Positions 35,181 to 50,100 of a DNA stretch of 64,000 nt are shown here, piece by piece. Positions within the stretch are counted from its first letter, which is position 1; each line of letters opens with the position of its first letter. Under the pieces are notes generated by a model, which had not been told where the DNA came from, ran no database searches, and worked only from the letters and a program-made list of their open reading frames with translations. The stretch comes from Fasciolopsis buskii (taxonomy: Eukaryota > Platyhelminthes > Trematoda > Plagiorchiida > Fasciolidae). Location of the stretch: positions 1 to 64,000 of the forward strand of contig LUCM01011122.1 in NCBI GenBank assembly GCA_008360955.1, in the 5' to 3' direction. The translations under genes were made by a program, and so were the position numbers.

Positions 35181-35975
35181 AGGGAATGCCAATGGATGAA
35201 ATGATTTCATAATGATAGCATGTTTTGCTATTGTATCAACTCTGCAATCCCAACGTGCAATTCCCGCCAAAGGCACTGTGAAAAATGAAAGAAACATCAA
35301 CACATGCTAGCGCTGGGTAAGTTTTGTTCAGTACTAGTCAAAATTTTCCCATAATCAGTAGTTGCGGACGCAGGGTAAGTTCCGACTCCTCTTGCTTAGA
35401 CGTCTCTAGAATCACAAGTTGCAGCCTGTCTTCTGCTTCTAGCAATATAATAAACCAACAGAACCATGCGGATTTCATTCAATGATGTGGTACCAAGTAT
35501 TCTGTCAAACTGCCATTGGCCTTTTCCTTTCAGTAGTTGCATAACATGGCTAAAATAGTCAGATCCAAAAGGCCGTGAAAAACGAAGATTTATCCACGAT
35601 TAGTTTTCATAAGGCATGATAAAAAATCAACATCCGGCATCGTGCATTTTCTTCTCGCCCTTCCAGGCGATGATTCGTTCATCTGTAGGGTTCGCTTAAC
35701 GTTCTGTGGAAAGTCACAGATGAAGTTCCATATTAAAACTCCCTGAGCACGGTCGGGGTGGATGTTCCGGGCTCCGAGTCGGCTACCCGCCCCAAGCACC
35801 TTTCGAAATTCGCCCAAATGGACTCTGCTGAGGAAACCCCACACATTCCCTATTAAGATGTGAGAACAAAGGCAAATGCGTCGCGATGTCCACCTGGTTC
35901 GCTGACCTTAGGTAGTCAGTCTAGAGGAGATCGTTAAATCCTTATTCTAAACCAGCCAAGGGCGGCGTACAAAGC
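35181..35975. other. no recognised gene
   Basis: Nothing recognised in this stretch. Confidence 0.45.
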
Positions 35976-36058
35976 ATACAACATCTACCAACAACGCTGT
36001 TATTAACATTATATCATTCACAATAAAAACCAATGCATGGCACATCGATTTTTCGATA
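35976..36058 (+). repeat. solo arm of the foldback family, copy 2
   Basis: CAACGCTG, then ATTAACATTATATCATTCAC, then AATAAAAACCAATGCATGGC match the right arm and flank at 30056-30142 with few differences. No left arm is found within 150 bp upstream. Confidence 0.8.
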
Positions 36059-36473
36059 CACTCCTTGCGTCATTCTGTCCTGATGTATACAACACTACGT
36101 CCATCGGCGCCTGTGGCGAACGAGTGCACCGGGCATGCAGGATATTTAGTTTTATCCGAAAGGCGTATGAACTGAGTAATCGGCCTCCGGGTTCTAGAGG
36201 AGTAACGTGATATCCAGATCGTCCTGATACCTCGTGGATTAAACCACTTGATCAAAGGTTCGGTGTAGAGTTCCCTAAACTAATCTTCTACTTCGGTTTT
36301 GACAGCCAGCTATCTTGAAGGCCGCAGAGGAACCATGGTTCCCGGCGATGACCTGGAGCTAAAGAAGCTGTCATATGTGGTGAACGACAAGCATTTTTCT
36401 TCTTTCCTCCTTGCTCATTGTTTCCGTAGTTTGCTGTAATTACGATGGTACATGATCTGTACTCAGAATTGAG

Positions 36474-36476
<3 letters not shown>
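36059..36476. other. no recognised gene
   Basis: Nothing recognised in this stretch. Confidence 0.45.
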
Positions 36477-36513
<37 letters not shown>

Positions 36514-36555
36514 GTATATATATATATATATATAAACATATATATATATATATTT
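36477..36555. repeat. (TA)n microsatellite
   Basis: About 79 bp of TA dinucleotides with a CG and an AAC interruption. Confidence 0.95.
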
Positions 36556-37875
36556 AACGATAACCGCCGTCCTACAAACCTGATACCAATGCAATTCAAC
36601 GCAATCAGTTGTGCCCTTTGGCTTAAACGAAATACACAAAGCGCGCAGCATCATGAACAGAATAGCAGCCGAAGTGACGTGTACATCTGCACCAAGTAGA
36701 ACCATTTGACGAGTCAGCGGCAACACGAAGTATTAATTACCTTAGACATAATCCATCCACTCATCTTATTGATTAGATTGACTAACAGTCTTCACATCCT
36801 CAGCTAGTAATATTTCTATCTGGCTATGGTCCATTGCACTTTGATGTGTTAAGAGCAACCGTTATATGGCCAAAAAACACGGGACAAGTGTATCCTTAAG
36901 TGTTTTCGAATTTGGAAGCACAATGCCGTCTGGGGACCAAACGTCCGTGTGACCGAATGTTTTCCAGGCACATGTTCGCATGTGCTGCGAGGAAGGTTAG
37001 GGGTGGAAGAAAAGCAAGGGTGTTCACTCCATGACCTCACGAGCATAAAACCCATAACTAGTGGACTGTCTAGAATACACCGATTTGGACTACTAACTGG
37101 GACACACGAGGGAGCCAAACGAGACCGTTAGAGAAGTTAGGCAATATGGCCAAATGTCGTGAGACTTCGCATTTAGAATGTCTCCGCCTCTCCAGTTCTT
37201 ATCTTGCAACCTTTTTCTCTCTCTTTTGTTATTATTCAATGTTTCGAGGTAGAAACCAAAACTAGAGCATGTTCGCGAAAAGCGAATGACATAAACGGAA
37301 CTGATCTGAGATGGAGATTAAGACTCGGTGTTCTCCACTGAGTTGACTGAATTTTATCAGTCAGAGGGAAATGCCCAGACTTTGATTTCAAACCATCCAT
37401 CAACCCTTCGGGCCTTGAGCTCACCGCAATCTTTGGGCATGGGTTGCACGGGGCACCCAGTGTTGGTCAAGTGGACTAGGCGTCTTTTGTTCCAGAAAGG
37501 TCAAAGGCCCAAATCACAGATCCACCAATTGTAGCGCTAGACAGTAATTTGGTAACCCGGTTCGTCACCACATTCCCAACCGAAACCCTAGGCGGCTCAA
37601 TGCTACTCCAAGTTACTGGGTCATAATCAGTAGCTCCCCATTTCTAATGCAGTGGTCTCCGAAGGCTGGAACGCCTATCTTCCACTACACTTACGGATAA
37701 AGTGACAGAATAAGGACGTCGCCCCACCTAGAAGTCTTACTGTCTCATAAATCAGATCCTCCAGCTAAAGCGTCTGGACTCAGCAACCAGCTATCACCGA
37801 ACCCATAGGTGAGGCATAGACAAATCTAGACAACCGACCAGGCGGAGGTGGAATAGGGAAAAGTTGAGACCATCA
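36556..37875. other. no recognised gene
   Basis: No gene recognised; short frames only. Confidence 0.45.
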
Positions 37876-38330
37876 CCACTTCAGTTCAGTTCAGTTTGGA
37901 CAATCATCAACTTTACATCAACGTGCTCTGGTTGTGGTTAGCATCTCACAGCATCACCTGTTCTAAGAAAAGAACGAAGACTATTGAAAAGTCGACTTCA
38001 GAATAGTAAGTTGAAGAACTATGCAGAAGGAAGGTTTCGAGTGCAAAAACGCCACTAAGCCATATCACCTACTGTCTCCAACCATTGCTTCGGGGGATCT
38101 CGTGGGCCCCAATCCGGTAGTCCAACTGCACCCACACGAGCCGGTTGGTTAACCAAAGGGTTCACATTCTCTTACCATGTAATCAACTGGCCATTCCGAA
38201 CCCTCATCCAGTCATTGCCTGCCTCGAAGAACAGCATACGAGGCAAGCGTTCTGTGGGCGTGCGAAAGACGTCCCGATCACCATAACCTATTCTGAATCA
38301 GGGCTTGTGCTAAAAACTGAACTCTAGGAC
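37876..38330 (-). mobile_element. RTE-like LINE, C-terminal tail and 3' untranslated end
   Basis: On the minus strand 38270-38171 reads TERLPRMLFFEAG then NDWMRVRNGQLITW, matching the RLPRRALFSEAG...W...RGGQ..TW block. Then 38140-38060 reads QPARVGAVGLPDWGPRD and PPEAMVGDSR, the LARVG..RLPGWGPRD signature near the end of RTE-like ORFs. The 3' side (37884-37958) shares the CAGTTCAGTTT block with 2122-2194, also next to an RTE tail. Upstream sequence to about 39 kb is not recognisable as RT. Inactive truncated copy. Confidence 0.8.
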
Positions 38331-38841
38331 CCAGCATTTTACACCTAAAGTCTGAGTTACTGAGAGCATTCTTCTACCATATTCTATCATTACTACGAAG
38401 ACAACGAAGACCAAACTCCGAAAGTCTTTGCATACCACTCAACAGCCAAGTTCAGGAGCGGCAGAGGGATACCAAACTCACCATTGCCGTGTATACCCAG
38501 CATTTGATCCATAACCGTATGTCAGGCCCATACCACAGACCTTAGCATTGCCTACGGGCAGTCAGAAGACGGAGATTGGGAAAACAAATATACTGGGTCT
38601 CGCGAGGGAAAAGGTCTGGCATGTTGCGGAGAAGTATCAAAGAATCCGATGGAGTCATTTTTCAGCGAACCGTGGCTTCGGAGGTTCTGAGACGTGGCAG
38701 CGGCTCTAAATTGCATCACATCGATCAACCGAAAGCAACTTAGACTTGGATCGCCCGTACACCTAAGCCGGCCGGGAACACGAAAATATCCAACCTTTTC
38801 TACGCATACTCGCAGACATCAGCATCGAAATCCACTGGCCA
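38331..38841. other. no recognised gene
   Basis: Probably the body of the SINE whose tRNA-like head lies just to the right, since that head is on the minus strand and its body would extend leftward. No motif proves it. Confidence 0.35.
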
Positions 38842-38920
38842 CATCGGGCCTCGAGCTCGCGTACCGACTCTATTCTCGTCTTAGGATTACGCATACTCTA
38901 TCCGCTGAGCTACCAGAATA
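38842..38920 (-). repeat. tRNA-like SINE head
   Basis: On the minus strand CTGGTAGCTCAGCGGATAGA (from about 38915) is a near-perfect tRNA 5' half with A box TAGCTCAGCGG (38902-38912). The B box region, GAGCTCGAGGCCC, is degenerate. Confidence 0.6.
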
Positions 38921-39640
38921 CACCGAACGGTCTGTCATCGGGTCCCATCACTAGCACCCCAACTACTCAAGCGACGTAAAGGAAGTACATGCCGCTGGAT
39001 TCTTTGTATTCGAACACTCGAAACATCGACCCATATGGATGAACAATCATTTGCTGCTTGAATAAGAAAGGTACCTCTAAAAGCCAGCAGATGACAGATC
39101 GCCAACCGGAAGAAAGTCCTTAGAGAGTATCTGCAGCAGTGAAAAGACCCATCAGCACACCACCCGAACTTGACCCCTGTATAAAGCCGGCATTCTCAAA
39201 GCAAATCTGCAGCCGAATCCGAGATTCGTCACCAGCCTGTGATCCCCTCGTAAGCCGTCGAAACTTGACACCCAGCTAAGTTGAGGTCTGATGAGGGATC
39301 AAAGGATTCCAATTCCTACCAAACACGCGCCGGGTGTCCAGAACGATAAGGACTGCGGACTGTTACCCGAAATACGCCTAGTGTGGGAAAACTAAGATGT
39401 AACCTGGAAGATGACCACGGAAGTCGACCCCAAGTACGCCTCGGAATAAAATGGCTGTCACCAGACGGTAGCGACCTGGGCAAGGACTTACAACAATTTA
39501 TGTAATGCCCCAAACGCGATGAGAAATCAGGCAAGATAAAATACAGCCGAAACCCTGCCAATAGCGGGCAAGCCTCAGAAACGAACGGTCGTCACTGAGA
39601 ACTGTCGTGAATCTGAAAAACCAATCAACAACGCAAGCTA
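38921..39640. other. intergenic, no recognised gene
   Basis: Downstream flank of the beta-tubulin gene. An 81-codon minus-strand frame (39316-39561) has no domain and is not called. Confidence 0.45.
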
Positions 39641-39660
39641 CAGTGCGAACAACGAAACGA

Positions 39661-39666
39661 TTTATT
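39661..39666 (-). terminator. poly(A) signal of beta-tubulin
   Basis: AATAAA on the minus strand, 25 nt past the TAG stop. It is followed by a GT-rich stretch (about 39655-39605 on the minus strand) that fits a downstream element. This predicts a 3' UTR of only about 40-50 nt. Confidence 0.75.
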
Positions 39667-39690
39667 ATAACATGAATTAACAACGAATAA

Positions 39691-41115
<1,425 letters not shown>

Positions 41116-41153
41116 TTACTTGCGAAGCGGGACAACGACAGCGAAACAGAGTG

Positions 41154-41160
41154 ATTTATA
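41154..41160 (-). promoter_or_regulatory. TATA box of beta-tubulin
   Basis: TATAAAT on the minus strand, 40 bp upstream of the ATG. If transcription starts 25-30 bp downstream, the 5' UTR would be only about 10-20 nt. Whether the mRNA is trans-spliced cannot be seen. Confidence 0.6.
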
Positions 41161-44100
41161 ATGGGCACTACGGCGACCGGGGAACTAGTAACCTATGCGT
41201 TCAAACAACCGAGAGCTGTAAAACTAGTAATGCCAACAAAACCCCGTTTCTCGTATTCACTTTAGAAAGAACAATTATACGCGTGTCTTATTTTATAACT
41301 TTCTTACGTAGCCTTATATTCACTGAGAATAAGGGGGGATTTGCGCTCCTCTGATTCTTTCCAGATTTTGTAATGTTTCCATAACTGATGAGCTGTAAGT
41401 GTTATGCTCCACTGTTCTCTGCCCAAAATCGAAACGACGGTTGCGATGAAGCGGGATATGGGATTTCGGGAGGTAAAAAGCAATGACGCCATGGCAGAGA
41501 CTTCGACGGTATTGAGACCACTGCCTGAAGAGTGTCCTAATGTTTTATTCTGGGCTGGGACTTGGCGCTGAAACGCAGAGGGAGATACGAAAGAGGTGGC
41601 TGAAACAGTATGTATGTAGTAGCCACCATGGTCTTCCTCGATTTTTTGTTCACTGGTTTGTGTAGTTGAGCGATCCATGGATTGATCAATTGTCCTTGTT
41701 ACTTGGAGTGCGAATTAATGCGTTCAACAGTAAATTAAGGACTGATATGCCAGCGGACACAAAATTTAAAAATTACCTTCGGCGGGGAACTGACAACCAC
41801 TGTGATTGAGACGGTGGCATGGCAATGAATGCCGAATAATATAAAATGAAGTCAGTTAACAAGACTGGTGGCGAATCCGTTTGATTATCTGGATTCTCAC
41901 AACTCTGGTCTTACTTGCCTCACGGAGCTTCACCCTATTAGAGTCCCTTGTCTTTCGGTAGCTGACTGACGTGCTCGAAATTGATATTGTGCAGAGTGAC
42001 GTGCAGTATCTTTACATGTGACTGGCTTCCGCCTGTGCCGTTTCACGTGGCGTGTGAAGCTCAAGCCATTCAGATGTCGGCTTGTAGTGCCTCTTCTGGA
42101 AAATGCAGTCAAGTAGACTATTTCCAAGCGGCGGTCCACGAATGCTCCCATTTTCATATGAGCACCCCTAACCAAACCAGCCAGAATACACGGATAAATT
42201 AGGGCACCATGCTGCAGAACTACCCCTTCTCCACTGTATCCAGCCATGCCAAATGCTTCAAGATTCAGTGCAACTATACACGGTACAATCAAAGGCATCT
42301 CTTCTATCAGAGGCTCATATCACTTGAGCAACATTTACCAGTCGAGCAACATCATTTATCATGAACCACGTGAACTCGCAACCAGCGATAGCTCATACTT
42401 AAGGGAACTTGGTTAGGTGATACTTAAAAATTTGCCCATTTCCCTTATAGACCGCACACTTGCCTGCGAGTAATGCATAGGATTCAAGCACTCCATGCTT
42501 GGCTGACTGTCTTCCGGACACCGCAGTTTATGTGCAGTTATCGTGCATTTAGGTCAAACTCAAACTGGGGGGAGCATCGAACTAGAGCTTCGTTTCTCTT
42601 GGGGATCCCCGGCGGTTCACACCTTTTATCGTACATCGCTAAAACCCTCGCCGCCAGTTTAGAAGTCCGGGGTTCAAACCAGATTTATACACCACTAACA
42701 AGCTCTTATATGGGGAAAACTCAGGTCCATTGGCCTCCGGGAGTGAGGATGACTGGATGACTTCGGGCGTGTGTGGTGTTCGAGGGGTAACCAGAGAGAC
42801 AAAGGATCGCTTGACTGTCTGAAGCACGCTTTTTAAGTGAGCACCTGCCCACGGTTGACGGAAAACAGTGTGGTTTCTCGCTTGATGAGATATAACGAGC
42901 CACTGATATGCGGCTGAATCATCCCCGTCCCGGCTTCCGGTCCGATTCGTTTATCGACATGCGATCACACCCCGTTGCCTTTAACTTCTCCCACTGAGCT
43001 AAGAAATCAAGTCGGCCGATTCAGGAGAAATCGACCAACAAACCCTCATTTTAGCTTTGTCATAGAAGGGTATATAGGCGGAGATGGGGATTAGTGGATG
43101 GGTGAGACACAAGAGTGACGCCTAAAACTGGTAGAGTGGGAGAACTTGGGAAATGCTGCCGTGAATAGTCGCAAGTGTCATGTCTCAGCACCGGTGCCAA
43201 CTTGCGGGAAACCCGGAGAATTGTATACCCACAAAGCCTTCAGCCTCTTCGCAAAGACCGATAATGCTTTCGCCGCACTTGCATGAAGATTAGTGCAAAT
43301 AACGGTTAATGTAAAAGCGTAGCTGTTACAGGGTCACAACAGTTCCCTGTGTTTTGGGCCAGGAGCGTTCCGTCACATTTAGTTGCAAATGCCACTCAGT
43401 CGTCCGCTGCTTCATCGCTTCAATGGCCTGCTGGGCCTGGATTGACTCCGGGCACCACAGATTTAAAGGCGTACACAAACATGAAGCAAGATGGTCCCTT
43501 GGCTCTTAGCAATAAGTGAATCAACACCCAGGATGGTATCACATCTGACCCTGACACAAAAAGGACTCTACTGATCATATTTATTGCGGAGGACATGGTG
43601 CCGTCCACCTGTACGAAAGAACAATGCCCTGCCGGGTGCTCCTTTAGCCATTTCGCTAACCCCTACAGAATTTCAATTCCTTGAGATGCTGGATTGGCTA
43701 TTCGTGGGTGTTTGGCCAACGTCCTGGTAACGTACTTCTACTTAGTTCCACTGATCTAGCTTCCTTGCTGCTGCGGCAAATAAGCATAGTAGATGACATA
43801 GGCCAGACTTCGGCTTTCTAAAGCTCTGCTGCTGAAGGGCGATTTGTTTATTCTCTTGTCCAGTTGGTTTACCAGTGAAGGTCTTGCTATTTTCTCGTGG
43901 CTTTCATTAGTACTGGGAACAGGCATAATATCCGACGGATGGTGACCTCGTATTTTCTCTGATCCCTATACAGCGACACGGCCTCCGCTATTCATCGTTC
44001 CCCCGGAGCACTGATGCCACCATACGTTGGTTGACCGACCCTCTGAGAGGCACTGCAAGTGGCTGGGGAGTCGTCGGTGGATGGCCGGATGGTTTCCACC

Positions 44101-47100
44101 CAGTCCCGTGGGTTTATCCATCAAACGACGGGGACTTTTAAAAAGCTGTGGTTTTTGGCAATGCCAAATGGTGGTGACTCTGCCATGTAGCAGTTCCAGG
44201 TATTAACTGTCAATTTGAAAAGAGACGTTTGACAGGCACACAAATGAACCCGTATTTGGAGATACTTAAATGGAGGCCATAGCCCGGAAGCCCGTAGAAA
44301 TGAGGCGGACATATTCTTGGTGTTTGTGTTCTTTTATAGTGGTGACCAGAAAGTTGGCCAGTACCCAAAGACAAAATTAAGACCACCAAGGAAGGCGCGG
44401 TAATTTAACCCCGATGGACGTCTTCCATCAAGTTATGGAGACACGGTTGACAAAGCTTTCAATGATGCCAGAACGAAAAGATCTCGTTCCATCGATCAGA
44501 TTTGAAAAGACTATCTTATAGGTTCTGGGACCAAAATGGCGCCAATTAGGCAACAAGCAAGGGAAAGATGCTGTCGCTAATGCCAAGTCTTGCTTGGTTC
44601 GGGAGCCAGAATCTCTCCTGTGAAACAAAGCAGATGCAAATAGGAAGTGCCAAACTATAGACTACCAGGAGCAAACCGGATATTAGATAAGGCCATGTCC
44701 AAAAATAATCAACTTTCCCGAAGATGCTGATCCTGCCACTCCACGAAGCGCGCTGTCTTGGACCTCAACGCACAAGGATTACGAGGACTTTCGTGTAAAT
44801 AAAAAATGAGCTGTGATGGCATCCTTTGAATTATCCCACATTGTATCCAGAGTGCAACCGCAGTGAGTTCGAAAAGAGGATCTGAGTGTCATCGAAGTAT
44901 CACACAAATACAACGGTTTACCAGTGAGCACCTGAATACTGGATTTCAATGTGGATAATCCCTGGCACCGCTACGGGAGCCGGTGTTAATAACGTTCGGG
45001 TTCCACCCATGTAAGTCATCGTAGCCCAAAAAATGTCGCGCGGTGTTCATCCGAGCCAACTCGTTATCCCACAACTTGCGTTTCATGGAATCAGCTGGAG
45101 TCCACAAACTCAGGTAACGAGAATAAGGTTAGTTTACTGCGGCATCTAAAATACTACAATACTTTATTGGGTTTCTTTATAGGCGTGTTGCAATAAACAG
45201 CAGCAAAAACAGGTCAGTAGCAGAAACACTACTCAGCGAACGGAAAACTTCAGTGGAAGCCAAGGTGGCCTTGGGACGAGTAAAGACAAGGCTTATAGGA
45301 ACATAAAGTGGCCGGATCAAAGAACCCTTCAAAAGTCTTCGCATAAGCTTGGTAAAATGGCGCATCATTGCCCTATGGCGCCTTGCCCCCAGCATTGCGA
45401 GTGTTGCAATAAATCTGCCTACCCATTGTGTGGCAACAGAAATTGAGCATTTAAATGGTCAGCTAAATTGCTTGTCTGCGAGTGCATACAGAATTCATGG
45501 AGGTTGATACGTGAAGATGCTTCCATTTGCAAGCATTTTGAGACCTTGTTTCAAATGACTAATGGAATGCGAAATGCCAGCCAATGCGCATTTAAACTTC
45601 GGAGGCCAACATGGGCGTTTACCTCAACTTGTCACCCGCATAAGTTATAATGATTGCTCGCTGACAAAACCATTTTTACTGGCCTTCCTCTTTACCCTGA
45701 TTCTACTGCAGCTACTTTTCTTTCCTTTTGCTTTTCTGATTGCCAGTGTCCCAGTGTGACACCAGGAAGGCCTACACAATTAGTAACAATGTGAACGTGG
45801 AACAAAGCACTTCGCTTTAGTGGCCCAATTTTGTTCCGGTGCGAAAGAGACCAGTAAATTACTAGACACCGCAGTTGTTTCACTTCGTAACAAACGTCTA
45901 GATAAACACACGGGATGTGCATAAAATCAGCATAACGGAGACAAACTAGTTTCGGTGTTGAGCAGGCGCTGTTGGTCACTACTGAAGCATTCTAGACATT
46001 ACAGAATTGGAGAATAACATCGCGGGAATTAATGAAGTGCGGTGCGAGGTGCCATGCGGCCTGTTTGGCCCGGGTTTTTGCTGAAACACCTTTCTCTTTA
46101 GGTGAATTATTCTGAGGCTCACGAGTGCTTAACTCTTAACAGGATGGCGATCCATCAGCGCATAGTCGACGTGCTTAACTGCCCACATGCCAGACCGGAT
46201 TTCGGGACAGCACTTGTTCACAACAATCGATGAGACTCAAATGTCCGAAACCATTATATACTGGCTGCGGGAAACCGAATGTTGCTGACAGCGCCTTTGT
46301 TGAACGATATAATGAATAATTTCATCACTAGTGCGCCACTGCTTACGAGGAGGGCCGTTGCATTTTGGTTTTCTCGGGTGGAGGGCGGCGACAAAACAGC
46401 AAAAGTGGATCCCAGGGAGCCAAGCTTTACGGGTGCAATTATTTGATTTTTGTCGAGCACATTTTTTCCTCCCAGCGAAAACGACTTACTCCTGATCCCT
46501 TGACGACAAATTGGATTACTGTTCTAGTAGTCTAGTTTTAATATGGAATCCTAGTAGTATCAAGAAAGACTCCCATTTCCGAAGTTCACAGTGAGATGTG
46601 GGTAGCGGGTGAGGTAGAATCATGGCTACAACCCTGTGGCTTCCGGATTTAGACAGAAATGCATTAGTAGAGAGGCAAAAGCCTGGCGACTACCACCGAG
46701 TGTAATTTAAGTGCACGCTTCGGTGTGTGCGACTAACATGCGTTGCTCTCATTGGCTCGAAACCAAGAAGACAAAGACTTCACCCAGGCAAAAAAATAAT
46801 TTCCCGCTTATCCTATGTTGCAATTATCTGAAGGAGATGTGTTTTCACCATTTTGCATTAGCAAGGAATAGACCAGTACAGGATCGAGTTTAGCGTTTGC
46901 AATAATTCTGCGGGTTGTGGGGTAACTCGTGGACGTGTTGGATAGAGCACCGGTGAAGCACGTTTGCTTTGTTAAGTGCGCAATAATTACGACTGCTGCT
47001 CTTGGGTGCAATGAGTGCCGTGCAATTAATTTCTTGACAAATATCACCGTCATTACGGCGACAAAGTGGACGTGATGCTCTGAGCGCATGCTGGCCAATT

Positions 47101-50100
47101 CTGCAATTGAATGTTACGGGGAAATTCGTAAGAGTGCAGAAGGGCCCGCTTAATCCCGGGGTGCATTTCCCGAAGATATTCTCACAACAACTTCACAGCC
47201 GCTATCTGAATCTTGCCATAATGCGTCATGCACCACAGGCTGGCTCAAAGTGGGAGGCTTGCAGTCCTGCCTGGGTTAACCAACAAGTAAGCGTTCCCAA
47301 CTACCTAAATAACAACAGGGATTACTGCATGTATATATGCTTCCGACAAATTGTATGATTTTGCGTTTTTCGGTACAGGTTTCTCAGGTAAAGTTCACGT
47401 CTCTTGAATAAGTCCGGGTTCCTGGGTGAAGTAACTGCCTTCGTGAAGGAATCATTTTGGTGTAATCCGCTTTTTTCATATTAGCAAAGTTTAAGACTAA
47501 GAGAACCACTATTATGCGTGCGTGAAACTTCATGAAAATCCTTGGAATTGTACAGCCAGACTATGCACTTTTTGAATTGCAGGACGACAATCTTTTTGGT
47601 ACGTAACTGAAACCCTGTTCTTTCTGTGATGAAGATAAGGGTTGGCCAGTTTAACTCCTTGGGCCCTTTTAGTGTGATAGTTGGTTTCATCTGTATCAAT
47701 TTCACGGCCTATTTTTTTCAGACGGCGTGAGGGTGGTAGAAACGAATTTAGGACGCGGTGAAGGCAACTGACGCGTTTATGAATGGGGCTAAAAGCCACT
47801 AGCGCAAAAAAGCTTGGGGGGAATCACAGAAGTGGGTCGTTATTAAACATACGGTTTCATCGGGATCAAGGGTGTCAAGAGAAACATTTATGTCGACCCA
47901 AGGTCCTGCGTGCAGGTTAAGGAAGTTTCGAATAGAGCTCAAGAAGAGGCCTTTGGGCTTGAGCTCGCCACCGAGCATAGGGTCCTTAAGATTGTCAAAC
48001 TTTTGGACGGGGCGCATCTTAGCCGTAACCTGCAATGCTGCGTACAGTCTTGAGAGTCTTTGTTAAAAACCCCGATGGAAATAGCTCCCATAACATGCAG
48101 TGCAGAAGGATGACGTACAAGCATACAAGACATCAGAATACGCCATGGAATGCAGAGCCTTACACGTTAGAACAACTAACATCAAAAAGCGAAAACACCG
48201 GAGTCTTTATTAATTGCAAAGCACGACTGTGGTGGATGTCGCGTGAAGTACGCTCAGTTCAAGGTGCAGGGGGCAATCAGCCTTGGTGTGGAACTTCAAA
48301 AGGTCCGACTTAAAATGAGAGGGACCATTAATCCTTTAATATCATGCTGTTTACCGGATGAGTTGGGCCAGTGGAAAAATTTGTATGAAATTCATCAAAC
48401 TCCCACTGAAATAAAGAGCTCACAAACCGTAGTATTAGAGTTGGAGACAGTACAATTGCAGAACCCAGTAGTGGGGCTACGTTCTTGTCCACTCGAATAT
48501 ATTGATAGCCTCACTCCAGTGTACAGAGCGCGTTCGTCAGGGAACGACGATGGTGGAGATGCTTACTTTATTTTCGTCAGGAGCACTAAGCAAGCTTAAG
48601 TACGTTATCGTAATGCCCGTATATCATGGATTACTGACAGATATTCACAATGGAGATTTCGAGGACAAGCAGGCAACATTGCGGAATTTGCTAGCTTCGC
48701 GATCGTCTCCCAGTAAAAAATTTCCCAAGGCCGTTCATTCGCATGGAACAAACTACCTGATCGGAAATTTCTTATTTGTGCATATGTTGATGATGATTGG
48801 TATGCTTGCCGGGCCTCGACGCATGTGAGTGTTGCGGGTTGGCGCTTCTCATGTCGGCCAAGGAACAACCCAGAAGATCGCTAAATCAGTGCACGCCACG
48901 TTTTGAAGACCACGGCAACGGAGACCACAGTGGTTTAACCTGAACAAACTATGATGCCGTTGAGATCGTGGGAGCAATATGCATTGAACGAAATGGCTTG
49001 GGGGGAGCCAAGGGAAAAGTGAAAAGATGCAAATGGTTAGAAGTCAATTTCTTCAGGGATGCGGAGCCAAGTACTGAATTTTGGAACTTTGTCCTGGGTT
49101 TTCCGCTAAAATGTAATTTTTCGCACCTAGGTTGACAGGACACTGCATGCTGGACAACATTTTGTTGGAAAAAGCTGCGTAGATAACTTATTCTTGACAC
49201 CGCTGGTACTATTACACAAATGATGGTGCTAGATGATGAGCATACGGGCCGTGTTTTGCGTTGAACTTTCTATGCCCATAATTCTGAGGTTGTTCAAGCA
49301 CAATAAAATCGCATTTCCAGTGAAAACCCAAAGGTGCAGGTTGAAGTAAAAATCAAGTACGACAAATAATGGGTGGATATTTTAAGTTGTAGATTGGTAA
49401 CGCACAGAAAAGAAAAATTAGATTAATGCTCTGAAAAACTCCCTAACGGATATATGGGAGACGTATTCTGAAAGCGGACTGCGCATGGAATAAAGCACAC
49501 GTTATAAGCCAAGGGTTTCCTGCTCAGGTGATGCCGCATGCTTCAGTATACTGACTGAGTAGAGGATGTCGACTAAGCGCAAACGACACCAGAAAATGTT
49601 TAGGAGGACGCAAGAAGCGAGGATTATTTGTGGTGCAGGATGAACACCGGCGGTGAGCAGTATGTGCTGGCTGACGTGAAATCTGCATGCAGATAATGGT
49701 GAGGACTGAGCTTTATTGCTATTGGTGTTACTAATAAAAGCCGGCAAAGCATATCGCACAAGTCGTTCCGTAGAAGCCTTGTGCAAAATTCACTAAAAAA
49801 TCAGAGAAAAAGAAATAAATGAGGCTATTGGAGTGTAAATGGCTAGCAAATTGCTCAATTTCATGACGACGTTGTCTGGAATTCGAAGGCCGAGTAATCA
49901 GGGTCAGTTGGCGGTGCGCACAATAGCGCAAAGAGATCCATGTCAGGGGTTCATTCGCCCGACAGGGGAGTGTTTTCAGCTCGAAAGATATCAAAAATGT
50001 AGGTCCAGTTTAGTATTCCAAAGTGATTGGTTTAGGTTAGGGGGACAAGCGTCCCTCTTGCTGGGGTAGAAATATGAATCTGATGTATTGAAATGAAAAG

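Noticed and set aside
39280..39320. CTGATGAG, a possible second hammerhead core
   Set aside because: No GAAA with a closing helix II follows, and no helix I partner is present.
41304..41678. 124-codon minus-strand frame about 190 bp upstream of beta-tubulin
   Set aside because: It has no recognisable motif and covers what is more likely tubulin upstream sequence; no splice or poly(A) evidence.
41930..42298. 122-codon minus-strand frame with a hydrophobic N-terminal part
   Set aside because: Its hydrophobic start could suggest a membrane protein, but its second half is basic low-information sequence, and nothing around it supports a gene.
43630..43665. A-box-like TTAGCGAAATGG on the minus strand
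   Set aside because: No B box follows within 60 nt, so a SINE head cannot be claimed.
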